Under the pieces are notes generated by a model. The model was not told where the DNA came from, made no database searches, and saw only the letters and a list, made by a program, of their open reading frames with translations. From the NCBI GenBank assembly GCA_015680685.1, contig MNCI01023269.1, positions 131,287 to 195,286 on the forward strand: DNA of 64,000 bases, in the 5' to 3' direction. Each line of letters begins with the position of its first letter. Position 1 is the first letter of the stretch. The DNA comes from Gnetum montanum. Taxonomy: Eukaryota; Streptophyta; Gnetopsida; Gnetales; Gnetaceae. The position numbers and the translations under genes are program-made. Of this stretch, positions 47,796 through 61,200 are shown piece by piece.

Positions 47796-47813
47796 TGGTG
47801 CCGTTGCCAAGGA
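47796..47813 (+). promoter_or_regulatory. primer-binding site of element C
   Basis: TGGTGCCGTTGCCAAGGA, three mismatches from the tRNA-Asp complement typical of Athila elements, one base after the LTR. Confidence 0.85.
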
Positions 47814-47934
47814 CTTTATTGGTTATGCATTGATTAGAACTTAGGAAATATTTTCATGATTGGAACAAACCCTTATGGTTACTTACCCTAAAATCATTGA
47901 AAAAAAGAGTATTTCATATTGAATAATTAATTAT

Positions 47935-50480
47935 GTCTCCTTCTTATGAGAGTGTTTCACTGCCTAGGTTCGATACAATGAACAATTGGAGGTGTAGTAC
48001 ACATGATGATCCGCCAGTGCCCCAACAGTTTTGCATGGCATACGCTCATCCTGATGAGTATATACCAGACTTTACCTTTATCCTCCACCAAGATGAACAA
48101 CTGCGTTGGCATGATTTAGAAGGTAACTTAGTGTTACCTCCTAATCGCTCAATCCAAAGCATGCTTCTTCATGCTCTCACATGAATTGGTATGCATCACT
48201 TACAATTAGAGTACATTGTGCATGAATAAGATTTGAGGGATCATCAACCCATGGAGGCACAACGCCAAAGGGACCTACAATAGGAGAGACATTACAAATC
48301 TATGAAGGGAAAGTGACCTCAGGATGTCCTGTATGTCCTAAGTGAAAATAATGATGGTGAACCTACCTTAGGAGGTTTTCCACCAAAAGATGTTCCTCTC
48401 GTTGACTTCAGTCAATGGATTGTGTATCAGAATCTTCACTCAACTATCCATAACCTAGGTTTTGATACCAATGGACACAAAGGGTCTAAAAAAGGAACAT
48501 GAATGCATGATAAAGATGGACATTCTGATTGTAATCAAGACCGAGGTCGTGACCACCGAAGATAGGGTAGTAGGCATCATCATGGTCCAGTCCTCCTTCC
48601 TCTTCACCTTCATCATCTCCTTCACCCTCTCCTTTAGGATCTAAACGTAGTCACAAAGGAAAAGACCTTGAGCATAATGGTATGTGAAATAGAGATCATA
48701 GATGAAATAGTTAAGAAAGGGGATGAGGGAATTATAGAGAAACACATCATGAAAGTAGGGAGAGTATAGAATAACATAGGCATCATAGACGCCATAGAAA
48801 ATATGATCATGATGAACCCCTACTCGCCACTCAAAGTATGTTAAATATAAATAAGGTCGTTAGAATTTCAACAAGGCACCAAAAAGATAGTAGGATCAAA
48901 AGACTAGACATGAATAACATCCCATGATTTGAAGGGGGATACAATACTAATCCTTAAAACCATCTACAAGCATTTCATTATGCATGTGCCTTGCAAAACA
49001 TAGAAAATGAGTGGCGAAAACTCAAGTTGTTTCCATAGACACTGATCAAGGAAGTGGAAAGTTAGTACCAGTCCTTAGAACTGGAATCCATTAGTTGATG
49101 GAGTACCATGTTAGAGTTGTTCAACGATGAGTATCAAATGTACTCCTAAGTGTCCAACCTGTGAAAGCAAATCCAAGAATGAAAACAAGGAGGACACGAA
49201 GCTTTGGATGCTGCCATGGGCCGATATTATGCATTATTACATCATTGCCTTGGCCATGGTTACTCACAAAGGGAACAACTACGCCATCTCATAGATGGGC
49301 TTAGGTACGAAATGTGAAAAACCCTTGGGACTTATGCCCAAGGAAGACTATTCGAGCTTAGAGCCCATCAAGTACAAAGATTATTGGAGCAAGTTGCCAA
49401 GGAGAAAGGTGAGTTAAGGAAAAGAGAAAGTGCAGAGGAATAAAATAGAGATATTTCCCTCTAAAAGAAGGAAGTTAGATTTTGTGAAGATGAAGAAGAG
49501 TCACCACTTGAAGAGATGGTGAATAGGAAAACTTTGCGCATTCAAAAATTTACATTAGAAGTATCGGCAAAGGTAGGTCAAATGTGGAACTCCCTAGATG
49601 ATAAATTTGAAATCGTTCTAAAAATAGTAGAGGAGTCTAGGGAACAAAGTAGTGATTGAAAGAGAAGGAAAAAGAAAGAAGCTGAGTATGCACGTAACAA
49701 GGGTAAGGGCAAAGTTGCTGTCATTGAAGAGGTTGTGGATTCAGACATAGATAATGATGGCAGTTGTGAGATATGCCAATATGACCATCCTAAGGGATGT
49801 TTCCTAGTAGTGTCACATCTACAAGAGTCTGGGGTGTATGCACTGAACCCATGATTAAATAGATGGAAAACACCTCGAAGGTTACCTTATCCTCAAGGTA
49901 ACCCAAGGTAGTTCCACCAACCATTGACATATTATCCAAGTGGAGCTCCACCACAACCAATTGAATAGTATCAATAGTGGCAACACCCACAATCATGGGA
50001 AATTCCACTACCACATCAGCAATACCCTTACCATCAACATGATCCATATGGGCAGTATGTTCAATAGCTGATCTCTCCATGTGACTCCACTAGTCACGTC
50101 ACTCAGCCTCACTACTAAACCCATGAGTACTATAGAACTCCTTCTCCTAGGGGTGATGTTTCACAAACATACTATCCTTCTCATCTAACTGCACCTCTTC
50201 CACCATTAGCTCCATTATTACCTACTCCAACTATGTAGGGTGAGCTCCTTGCCCAACTGTAGCAATGTAATGCTACAAGGGTTATCAATCCTCAACCTAC
50301 TGTTGGCTTAGAAAACTGCACAAAGAAGAGACCTTTCTTTAGAGCCAACAGTTCAACCAAGTCCTTACAACCACAAGTGGCAAATTATCCAAACACCTCA
50401 CCACCATTTGAATCTTCAGAGCTTCCTTCAAACCAAAAACTGTGCCCAACACATACTATCATGTTGACTCATGCCATCAC
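47935..50480 (+). pseudogene. gag of element C, broken
   Basis: ATG at 47935. The first 83 codons are open and include H-P-D-E-Y-I-P-D-F-T-F and N-L-V-L-P-P-N-R-S-I, a leader domain shared with H and D. After many stops the gag core is readable at about 49195-49440: H-E-A-L-D-A-A-M-G-R-Y-Y, L-G-T-Y-A-Q-G-R-L-F-E-L. A basic segment with G-K-G-K-V-A-V-I-E-E follows. The Cys/His knuckle C-E-I-C-Q-Y-D-H-P-K-G-C lies near 49769-49803. A Pro/Gln/Tyr-rich tail follows, full of TAG and TAA codons where Gln codons are expected. Confidence 0.78.
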
Positions 50481-50499
50481 CAATTGAATTAAAGCTTGC

Positions 50500-53400
50500 C
50501 ATCTTCCTATGAAATTTTCTGATCCTAGAAGTCCTCTTATATATTTGCAAATCATTGGAAATGAGCCTTGCAAGGCTCTTTTGGATTCAGGTTTTGGTGT
50601 TAACTTAATCTCTTAAGAAATGTACAAATCCTGGAACCTGCTTCCACTAAAAAAGAGTAACATTCATTTAGAGTTGGCCAACTAGTTCACACTGTTCCAT
50701 TAGAACTAGTGGAGGACATTATTACCATTGTTTGTGGGTAGTTGTATCCAGTTGATTTCCTAGTGATTCAAGTTAGCAACTGTAAGGGGGACTTCCCAAT
50801 CATACTACGAAGAGTGTGGCTAAGTACGATTGATGTGCGCCTAGGAATATATGATCTTTCCCTAGAAATATCAAAGGAAAACACATTTGGAAAGACCGAG
50901 AAGAAAAAAGTTCCATGCATTGGATACAGTGACATAGGGTGTGATTATGTGCAGAAGTCCTAGTTTGTATAATGTTTAACATTGCCTGCATGCAACCCGT
51001 GTGCACAAATAACTAACATACAAAGATGCCTATATGTAGCAGCCACAAGATAGGAAGGTACCTAGTGGCTGCCAGTTGACCAAGAGAGCAATTCAACTCT
51101 ATGCATGGAACCACCTGAGAGCTTGACCTGTGCCTATATCAATAGCATAGATACATTATAGCAAGTCCATCATCAACTTCCAAGTCTTGACATTGAAAAT
51201 ATTAATTGGGGGAAGTTGGAAATCCTTGAAGAGTTTAAATAAGAGCCCCTTGAATTAAAACCATTACCCACTGGTATGGAATATACATTTATCCAGAATG
51301 GCAAACCGGTAAACATTAATGCTAAGCTTGCTCCTCAACAAAAAGAAAGATTGCTGAAGGTGGTAAAAAAATGGTCAAAAGCCTTTGCTTGGTCATATCT
51401 CAAATTAATTGAAATAGATCCTAGGATATGTCAACATAGAATTTACACTGACCCTTCCATGAAGCCTTGATGATAATTGCAAAGGCAACTGAACCCAAAG
51501 CTTAAGCAAGTGATTAAAGAAGAAATTGAACAACTCCTAAAAGTTGGGTTCATCTACCCCATTGCTAATAGTGAATGAGTTAGTCCATTAGTCATTATGC
51601 CTAAAAAGGAAGGTAAATGGAGGGTGTGTATAGACTTTAGGCTATTAAACATGTCAACATTTAAAGACCATTTCCCATTGCCATTCGTTGACCAAGTCTT
51701 AGATACCATTGCAAGGCATTGCTATTATAGTTTTCTGGATGGTTACAATGGATACAATCAAATTCAAATAGCACCAGAAGACCAAGCCAAAACTATGTTC
51801 AAAAGTCCTTAGGGGACATCTGTATATAGGTAGATACCATTTGGCTTATGTAATGCCTTAGCAACATTTCAACATTTGGTTCTAAGTATCTTTCAGCAGG
51901 AAATAGGGAATGGTGTGAAGGTCTTTATGGATGATTTCTCCACCTATGGAGCAGACTTCAAACAAGCATTGGATTGATTAGAGCAAGTACTAAAATGATG
52001 TGTAAAAACCAACTTAAGGATTAATTGGCAAAAAATCCATTTAATGATCCAAGAAGGCATTGTGTTAGGGCATAAGATTTTACAAACATGGATAGAGATA
52101 GATCTCAAAAAGATTAAAGTCATCCAAGGAATCACTTGTCAACCTAAAACTATCAAAGATATCTGATCATTCCTTGGACATACTGGCTATTATAGACACC
52201 TCATCGAGAACTTTTTGAAGGTTGCAAAACCATTGGTAGAATTAACGAAGAAGGATGTACCCTTTGAATGGACCAAGGAATGTGAGCTAGCCTTCCAAAC
52301 CTTGAAATAGAAGCTCATAGAAACACCTATTCTACAAGCTTCTAACTAGTCTATACCATTTCACATAATGACTAACACGTCCAACTTTGCTTTAGAAGCC
52401 ATATTTACACAGTTAGATGACCAGAAATAACCCTTATGCAAGTTGAAGTATTGCTGGTGCATAGCTCAACTACACCACAATAGAAAAAGAGTTAATGGCT
52501 GTGATGTTTACACTAGAAAAATTTAGGCACTATGTATTGGGCTATAAGATATTTGTACATAGGGATCATAGTGCAATTTGGTTTCTAATGAATAAACCTA
52601 TGGTGAGCCCTCGTATCATATGATGACTTGTGATCTTACAAGAGTTTGATCTTACGATGATCGATCATAAAGGCACCAAGAATGTTGTTGCTGATCATTT
52701 ATCTCGGTTACGATGGGACAACAAAGAGGATGAATATCCAATTTCTGACTATTCCCCTAATGAACTCCTCTTTTTAGGTGTGATAAACAATCACTTATGC
52801 ACCAATACAAATTGGTATAGTAGCATTCTCACTTATCTGCTTACATAAGAAACACCACAAGGGCTAGACATTAAAAAGAAATAACAGTTTCTTCACTAAG
52901 CCAAATATTTCATGGAAATTAATGGACACCTGTATAAGGTATGCTCCGATGGCTTGGTCCGATGGTGTGTTCTCGATGTAGATCAATTGCGAGTTCTCCA
53001 AGATGCTCATGAGGGCCCTTGTGGGGGTCATTACGCTGGAATATGAACAGACATTAAAATCTTGCTTGCAGGATATTATTGGCCTACATTGTTATAGGAC
53101 ACTTATCATTTTATCCAATCTTGTGAGCATTGCCAATGGAATGGGGGAATGACTACTAGAATGGAGGGTCCAAAATAATGGATTCAACCCTTAGAACCCT
53201 TCAACATATGGGGTATTAATTTTATGGGGCCTATCATACTAATGTCCAATGGAAAAGCCTACATTATTGTTGCTATTGACTATTTTACAAAATGGGTAGA
53301 AGCAATCATTTTTATAGACTGTAGATCATCTACCGCTATATGATTTGTTCAATAAAAAATCATAAATAGGTTTGGCATGCCTTATGCACTTATTTCTGAT

Positions 53401-54150
53401 AATGGTACACATTTTACAGGTGTGCCTTTTTGAGAATTAATGCAACGCTTAGGAGTTAAGCATAAGCTGACTACACCATATCATCCTCAAGCGAATGGTC
53501 AAGCTAAAGTCACCAATGGGGAGATCAAAAAAATATTGACACAAACCATTAGCAAATATAGGTGAGATTGGAGCACCAAACTGAATGATGCTCTTTGAGT
53601 AGACTACTCCACATGGAAACTCCCTATAGGCTACTCTCCCTATGAGTTAGTGTACGGTAAACTTCCAACACTTCCTATCCAAGCTGAGCTCTGTACACTA
53701 TCTACAGCATCTGACCTTAACATTGACCTCAGTCTAGCATAGAAAGAACACTTAATTGCTAGATGAAAATCAATTAGCTTCCCTATCATCTAACGAATTG
53801 CACAAGGCCTTCAACAAACAATGTCATGACTTGAAAATTAGAAAAGTTACATACCAACCTAGAATCAAGGTTCTTTATTGGAATCCTGCACATGTGCCAC
53901 AATGAACTAAATTTCAAATGCTGTGGGATGGACCTTATATCATTCATGAAACTTTTCCTTCAAGGGCCATGATAACCTACAAACCTGAAAGCCTGGATAG
54001 AAAATTATTAGTCAATATCCAGCAAACCAAACCTTCCCATGAGCCTAAAATAGGCAGTACTAATACTACCTCTATTGATGGACAACCTTGCTCCTTATTT
54101 TTGATCTCCTCCTTCCAACTCAGTCATGGGGGAGATGGCCACCGACGCTA
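50500..54150 (+). pseudogene. pro-pol of element C (protease, RT, RNase H, integrase), broken
   Basis: Protease keeps L-L-D-S-G-F-G-V-N (50580-50604). RT: W-R-V-C-I-D-F-R-L-L-N near 51615-51645, F-L-D-G-Y-N-G-Y-N-Q-I near 51735-51765, and the catalytic F-M-D-D-F-S near 51924-51941 is intact. RNase H shows K-F-R-H-Y-V-L-G-Y and H-R-D-H-S-A-I, then V-A-D-H-L-S-R-L. Integrase: zinc finger (H-E-G-P-C-G-G-H, C-E-H-C), then G-I-N-F-M-G-P, where the first catalytic Asp is Asn. S-D-N-G-T-H-F follows, and G-Q-A-K-V-T-N, where the catalytic Glu is Lys. Both changes fit single G-to-A transitions. Numerous stops break the frame. It lies upstream of the noncoding module. Confidence 0.82.
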
Positions 54151-54159
54151 ATCATTCTA

Positions 54160-56040
54160 ACCCCTCAGTTTCCTTTATCTTTTTTTTTTGCTTTACACAT
54201 TTTTCATCTTTACTTATTTTTTTTTACACCATCGTTAACATTTTTACTATTTCTCCCTCTATTAAATTTTGTTTGATTTACTCTCACTCATCATATAATA
54301 AGTGCTCATGATGGTGGATTATACTATAATAGTGTTGATTGCTAATGTTTGGTTTTTACCTTTAACTTTCAATGTTGATACTAAGATATGGTTCTTTTGA
54401 TAAAACAGGAAATGCGTCCACACCATCCATTCATCCATTTAACTCTATGGTCTCCCTTTGTTTTGGAGCTATATTGTCCCTTTTTCTAAACAAGCCTATT
54501 AATTAATTGGTGGCTTGGTATTCTTCAAACCAAGGAAAGATTCAAATGGATTGAAAAGGGTGTGACTTCAAGGGGATTCGATGCATTTGTGTTGGCTATT
54601 CTCTTGGGAACTTAGATGTTTTCCATAGGTTTTCCACCATTCCACTATTGACCAATAATAGGAAGTTGACTAAATCAAATAAGTCTTTGCATGGTGTGGT
54701 TCTCACTAAAAAAAAAAAAAACTAGTGAGAATTCAAAGCACACCCCTTAGACATAATAAAGAACCATGGGCTATAAAGCATTGGTTATGACACTGGAAAG
54801 ACATGTTACCCATGCCTAAAGGTTCCCTCTAACTATGGGCTTTCCTCACTTCCTGTTTCTCTATTTTTCCCCTTTTGGAATGTTATTTGCTTTGTGGAAG
54901 CATTCTTGTTGCCTCAGGAGGATGGATTGGTCAAGTGTGTTGATGCGAGGTCATTAGATGTGGTTAGTTTTAATCTAGATTTGGGCCAAATTTTATTAAG
55001 TCACCTTAATCACATACTACATAAGGGACTTTACATAACCTTAATTTTGGGATTCCATTCTATTCTCTCCTCTCTTTCCATATTGCTTTCCATATTCCAC
55101 CTCATTACTAGTTTTATGATTAGTCTATATCTTGGTTGACACATTGTTATTCTTTGGTAAACTCTTGCGGGTAAGTCCTTAACCATTGTTTCCATATGTC
55201 ATTCCTAGAGCCTACATACTCTTTGGTTTGTGGGTTTTTCAAGGCATAACAGGCATGAGCCTACTTTGGGGAGGACCCACTGGCATTCCTGTTTGGTGCA
55301 ATTGTTAAGCTCTTTTTCTTAAACATTTCTTGCAATCAACTATTTCTCGTTTCACCCCATCAATGACATCTATTTTTGTTTTTGTTTTATTGGCTTCACC
55401 ATTGTTATTTCTCTCATCTTTCTTGTTCTTTTAGTTTTCCACCCTATTGCTATTGAAGGTTCACTCTTAGTCGTGGAGGCCCTATCACAAATTTTTCTAT
55501 TCCATTACTTATCTCACCCCTACACCTTGGGTAGTCACTAGTTATAAAATTCTAACCCAGTATTTGCCATACCTACAACCTAGCCAATGTGCTTCATATT
55601 GAGGCATGGTATTAATCACATTATATATTATCTATCCTTGCTAATTTGTGACTGTGTTGTGTGTGTAGATGATGATCACGTGAACAATGGACTGGGATAG
55701 AAGGGAGCACTCAGGATGGACTGGAGCTAGAGCATTTACACAAAGAACTTGCTTAATCTTGTTGCTAGGGATGAATAACGGTGTGCCTAAATTTGACATT
55801 GGCATCAATGCACCTCATTTTCCTTTCTCTTCTCTCTCTCTTCAAGCTATCAAATGAGGGTTTGGATGTCATCTATGTACATTTTTCACCACAATGGCTA
55901 TGAACACCAATGCTATAATATGTTTGTCGATTCGTTCACCAGGCACTTAAGTCTATCATTCCATGTCATTGTCAAATTGTCATTCAGTTAATAATCCTAT
56001 ATCTTCCCAATATTTTGCAAGGAACTCGAGGATGAGTTTT
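54160..56040 (+). other. 3' region of element C with the conserved noncoding module
   Basis: No gene is supported; short open frames lie in T-rich sequence. 54440-55330 carries the shared boxes: GGAAAGACATGTTACCCATG near 54794-54814 and CTACTTTGGGGAGGACCCAC near 55262-55281. The last 700 bp before the polypurine tract show nothing recognisable, and there is no env-like ORF as in E. Confidence 0.6.
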
Positions 56041-56058
56041 CATTCAGTTATGGGGGTA
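56041..56058 (+). promoter_or_regulatory. polypurine tract of element C
   Basis: CATTCAGTTATGGGGGTA directly precedes the 3' LTR start TGATGAG, the same wording as the tract of E at 3403-3416. Confidence 0.75.
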
Positions 56059-56894
56059 TGATGAGTTGTGATATTGGGATCATGATATTGAGTTCGTGAT
56101 ATCAGAGGTCACCAAGCGATATCAGACATCTGATGTCAGAACTTGTCTCGTTGCCTATAAATAGAGATTGGGGTGCTTTGTTTGGCAATTAGTTTTTCTT
56201 AGTCCCTTACCTAAAATCTTGCAATTTTCCCTTTCCAAAGTTAGAATTATTTCTAAGTGTCCACAATAGGAGTCATAAAGTGAATGGATCTTTATTCCAG
56301 CATTGTGTACCTAAGCACACCTTGTGTCCAGAAATAAAGATGAACTTTGTGATAAACCTTGGAACATTCTGAATATCTTATTCATTGCATTTAATGTTAT
56401 TTACAGTTATTTAATGCTTTCATTAGTTAATTGATGTTGTTTTTATTGATTTATTAATTTTCAACAAGTAAGCACACTCAGTACGACCACTTTGAGCCTA
56501 AGTGGAACACTTGGTAACCCAGTATTGACTAGCATTTGGTAATCCCAGTAGTGTTACACTGGTTCAGGATGTGTTTGGCAAGTGGGAATGGATGCTAGTG
56601 TTAGGATTAGTTAGAGCCTAGTTGATTAGTTAAATTAAATTAGTTACTCAGTTATTTCATTTCTCCATTTTAAGCACCAGTAACATAAAACATAAAAAAA
56701 GCATAAAAATCATATACCTCAAGTTTACTTAACCATACGATTGTGCCTTACAAGTAAGCTTTGGAAGACAATGATCACATAACCCATCCTTGTTCTATGA
56801 AGGTGCATAAGCACTAGTCCTTGGAGTTTGACCAGATCATGCGTGAACACTCGTATTCATATGGTTGAGCATAGGGGTACCTCGCCACTCATCA
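56059..56894 (+). repeat. 3' LTR of element C
   Basis: Copy of 46991-47794 with small insertions; decayed CGATATCG words at 56065-56125, then a TATAAATA box near 56155. Ends CTCATCA at 56894. Confidence 0.9.
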
Positions 56895-56899
56895 ACTGC

Positions 56900-58260
56900 T
56901 TTAGTAAATAGATTATCATTGGGAAATTGGTTTCATAAAGGTTTTGCTCGATCTTTAAAATGCCATTTTAGCCTTGATAGATGATCAGATACCACATTTT
57001 CTATTCTCTTTTTGTCGATCATCATGATTTTGAATTCTTGTAAAATTATAAGCCATCTTATCACTTTGGAACTAATCACTTGTCTGTTCATAGGAAATTG
57101 GATGGCACTATGATCAGTGTGGACATAAATATAGTATCCAAGCACATAATGTGTAAATTTTCCAAGTGTATACACCATGGCCATCAGCTCCTTTTCTATT
57201 GTGGTGTAATTTAATTATGCTCCGGTGATGCTCCTGCTAGCATAGTGTATGTAGTAAGGTATCTTCTAATCATCCAATTGTGTGAGTACTATAGAAAGCA
57301 CATAGTTAGAAGCATCAGTTATAATGTAAAAAGGTCTTGACCAATTTTAAAGATTGAAGGATTGGTATCTCCATTAATTTTTGCTTTAGAGCTTCAAATG
57401 CCTTTTCACATGACTCTGTCCACTTGAAGGATGCATCTTTCTTCATGAGGTCTACAAGTGGTTTTGCTATCTTTGACAAAGTTTTCTATGAATCTTCTAT
57501 AGTATCTTGTGTGGCCTAAGAATGATCTCACATCTTTCACTGTCTATGGCCTTTGAGTGATATTTTGTATGATTCTAATCTTTTCAAGGTGTACCTCTAT
57601 ACCATTTTGGGAGATTTTATGTCCCAACACAATGCCTTCTTAGACCATGAGATGGCTGTTTTTCTAGTTGAGCTTAAGATTGGTTTCAACACATCTCTTG
57701 AGTACCTGCTCCAACTAGTCCAGTTCTTGCTTGAAATCGAGCCCATACATTGAAAAATTTTCCATAAAGACTTCTATGCCATTTCCAATTTATTTTTAGA
57801 AAGTGTTAAGCACAAGTCTTTGGAATGTGGTGGGTGCATTGCATAGACCAAATGGCATCTACTTGTAGGAAAGTGTTCCCCATGGGATGGTGAATGTTAT
57901 TTTCTCTTGGTCCTTAAGTACAATGTAGATTTGGCTGTATTTGCTATATCTGTCTAGAGAAATGTAGTACTCATCTCTTGTAATGGTGTCTAGGACCTGA
58001 TCAACAAATGACAAATGAAAGTGATCCTTGAATGTAGTAGTGTTTAATATCTAGAAGTCAATGCAAACTCGCCATTTACCCCCTTTCTTTGGAACAATGA
58101 TTGAGGGACCAACCCATTCACTATTCGCAATAGGATAGATGATTCTTGCTTTTACCAATTTCTCTAACTCTTTCTTGACTACTTCTTTGACTTTCAGATT
58201 GAGCATTCATTGGGGTTGATGTTGTGGCTTGACTGATAGATTAGTGTATATCTAATGTTG
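56900..58260 (-). pseudogene. reverse transcriptase and RNase H of element D, broken
   Basis: Minus strand from 58260 to 56900. RNase H is clearest: 57184-56933 is open, with M-V-Y-T-L-G-K-F-T-H-Y-V-L-G-Y, H-T-D-H-S-A-I and V-V-S-D-H-L-S-R-L. Upstream, N-G-E-W-V-G-P-S-I-I-V-P-K-like residues lie near 58125-58095, followed by the RT core with stops and shifts. It is the mirror of 51560-52720 in C. C is inserted just after the RNase H end. Confidence 0.75.
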
Positions 58261-61200
58261 ACAAATTCGTAGATCAATTCCCATGATCTCATGATAAGAC
58301 CACGCAACGGCTATAGGCCATTTGCTAATTACTTCCAAAAAATTCCTTTTCTATTCTTCTTTTAAAGTAGTGTTGATTATTACTTGCTTCTCATTATTTA
58401 AAAAATGCATATTCCAATGTTGTTGGTAGGGTCTTTAGTTTCAACAGCTCTAGTTCCATAGTGTTTGGAATCTCTAAATGTTTCTAGTCTATCTCTTCTT
58501 CTTGATTTGTTCATGGATGGAAGTGCCTTTTCCTTAATTATTGTAACTTATGAATTTCTTCAATGTAGGCACTAACAATTTGTTTCTTTGGTTCCATGTA
58601 CTTGTAGGATTGTGTATCTTCATTTGTGATCAGCCACTAGGTGCTTTCTTACTGCGTGGTTGTCACATATAGATAATTTCACATACATACTTTCTCTACA
58701 CATTTATTGCATGCTTTGATGTCATCTCATCTGATAGTCCATATTATTTGCACACAATTACACCCATTATCGTCGTATGTGATACATGTAACTCTTTGTC
58801 TTTGTATGATGCCGAGTTCATCTTCCTTGGAAATCTCTAAGGACAAGCCATAAATTTTAAGCTTAGCATCAATAATGCTAAGCCAAGATCTTGCCATAAT
58901 AATTGAAAAATTCCCCTTATTTTCCCCTAGATGAATGACTAAAAAATCTGTAGGGTAAGATTAATCACTAATGGTTGTAATCACATCATCCACTTGTCCT
59001 AGTGGAATTGTGATTGACTAGTCTGTAGGATCTAATTGGATGTTATTCTTCTTTAGTAGTGGTAGATTTTAGGCATGGTACATGTCTTGTGAGATTAGGT
59101 TCACTCTTGACTTGGAATCAAGTAGAGCTTTGCATGGTTTCTACCTTGCTATTTGGAGGTAACCTAAGGAACTTCCGAGATTAGTTTGCTTCTGTGGAAG
59201 AGCCCCTACCTTTATTCAATGAGTGATTGTCTAAGTAAGCATGATAGTTGTAATGTTTGAATTTGACAAAGATGGAAGCTTATTGTAGCAAGGAGGATTG
59301 AATGTGGATGGGGTGGAAGTAGATGTGTTATGCATTCATCGAATCTTTTTAGGAATTGTTTAAAAGAATGGTGATTTCCTAGGTTGTGATTTTCATGTAA
59401 TCACCTCCTCTTGGATACTCATTGCCCTTGTTGAGCTCTTTTGCTGCAGGTGTGATGGTAGTTCCCCCTGCATAATAGGAGGTGACATTGGTGGTAAAGG
59501 ATTCTAGTGTTGATTGGAACCAGCTACTAATGCATGCATGTATGGATTTGGATCTATTTTTGGTGATGTTGTTCTATGGTACTTAGTGGGGTAGTATTGT
59601 GGAGTTTGGATAGTAGCATTACTAGGAGAGATTGAAAATTGTATGAAATATTCATATGGATTTGACTATTTTTATGGATATTTTTGGTGAGGTGGTGGCA
59701 TGGCCCACAATTGGGATTGTTACCATTGCTAGCAATATTGCTCTTGTGGCTATGGAAAAGCTCAATTGAGATAGTAGGTTGGTTGGAAGTTTTACTTGTA
59801 GTTATCTTGAGGATAAGGTAATTTTTGAGCATTTGTTCCTTAACAAATTTGGGATTAAGTGCATATGCCCCTGTTTCATGTAAATATGCCATGATTGGAA
59901 ACCTTCCCTTGAGATGTTTGTATAGACATACATCCCATCCTTCCTCATTGGTAAAACTTATGTTTTAACACTCTGCCATAGAAGCCACTTTACTCTTTTT
60001 ATCCAAAATCCTTCTTTTTCATGTCCCTACCTTTTCCAATGGCTTTCTCTATTATCGCCTTCACAATTTTCAATGTTTTTTTAAAGTTTTCATCAATGGA
60101 GTCCCACTTTTTCTCTACCTTTTTTGCAATATCAATTATAAATTTCTGAATTGGTAGAGTCTTCTTCTGAATTTCTTGTTCCAAGGTTCTTTCTTCTTGG
60201 GTATCACAAACATATGCATATATCTTCTTGATGGATGGATCTCTGTTATACTCTTCTACTGATTCTCTATTTCTTAACTCACATTCTTCCTTTGCCACTT
60301 GATCAATTAGTCTCTAGATTCGATGGGTAGTCATCTTAGATAATCTAGCTTGGGCATAAACCCCAAGGGTCTTCGTAGTCTTGTTTCGTAACCCATCTAC
60401 AATGTGTCTTAGTTGCTCTTGTTGTGAGAATCCATGGCTTGGGCATTTAGTATTTTTTCATAGCCACATCAAGGGTTTCATGAATTCCTTACTTTCATCC
60501 TTGGATTTTTTTTCTTAAGTTAGACACTCGTGAGTAGGTTTGGTACTTGTCATTGAAGATCTCTAGCATGGTACTTCATCTTCTAATGGATTCAAGTTTG
60601 AGGAATTGATACCAACACTTTGCCTCTTTCACAAGTGTTCTTGGGAATAACTTCAACTTTTGCTAGTCACTTTCAATGTTCTATAGGGTGCATGCATTGT
60701 GGAAACATTGAAGTTGGTGTTGTAGATTAGCATTTTGATCACCTTCAAATCTTGACAAGTTATTCATATCAAGATGTTTGATACGACTATCCCTCACATG
60801 TCTAGTTGGACTGTAAAGAACTTTCTAGATGTTAATCATGCTTTGGGTTGCCATCAAGGGTTCATCATCGTGATCAAGTTCATGTGCTTAGTTGTAGTAG
60901 TGCCTCCTTATGTGCCCATCCCTTTCTTGATCCTCTCTTCTATCCCTTCATCTTCTTTGCTCATAAACTTCATCTTCCTCATCTAAATATCTCAGGCAAT
61001 AGTCATGATGATCATGAATCCTTCTCTCCTTCCTATCATGATCTCGATGCCTTAGCCTCCTCCTATTAGAGTCCACATATGATTGTGAGGATGAGGTAGT
61101 AGGATAATGATGTTGGCTTATCCTCCCTTCATGACTCCAATGTTCTTTTCTGTAGGAGTTGTTAGAAACTATTGGCCTTGAGTCTTACTTATACTTTGAG

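Larger units (their letters stand above)
46991..56894 (+). mobile_element. Athila-like element C with gag-pol, 9.9 kb
   Basis: Plus-strand element inside D. LTRs 46991-47794 (804 bp) and 56059-56894 (836 bp), both TGATGA...ATCA, with a tRNA-Asp-like primer site and a polypurine tract. Flanks ACTAT (46986-46990) and ACTGC (56895-56899) are an imperfect target duplication in D's pol. Gag, protease, RT, RNase H and integrase follow in Athila order, all interrupted by stops. There is no env-like ORF. Confidence 0.9.
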
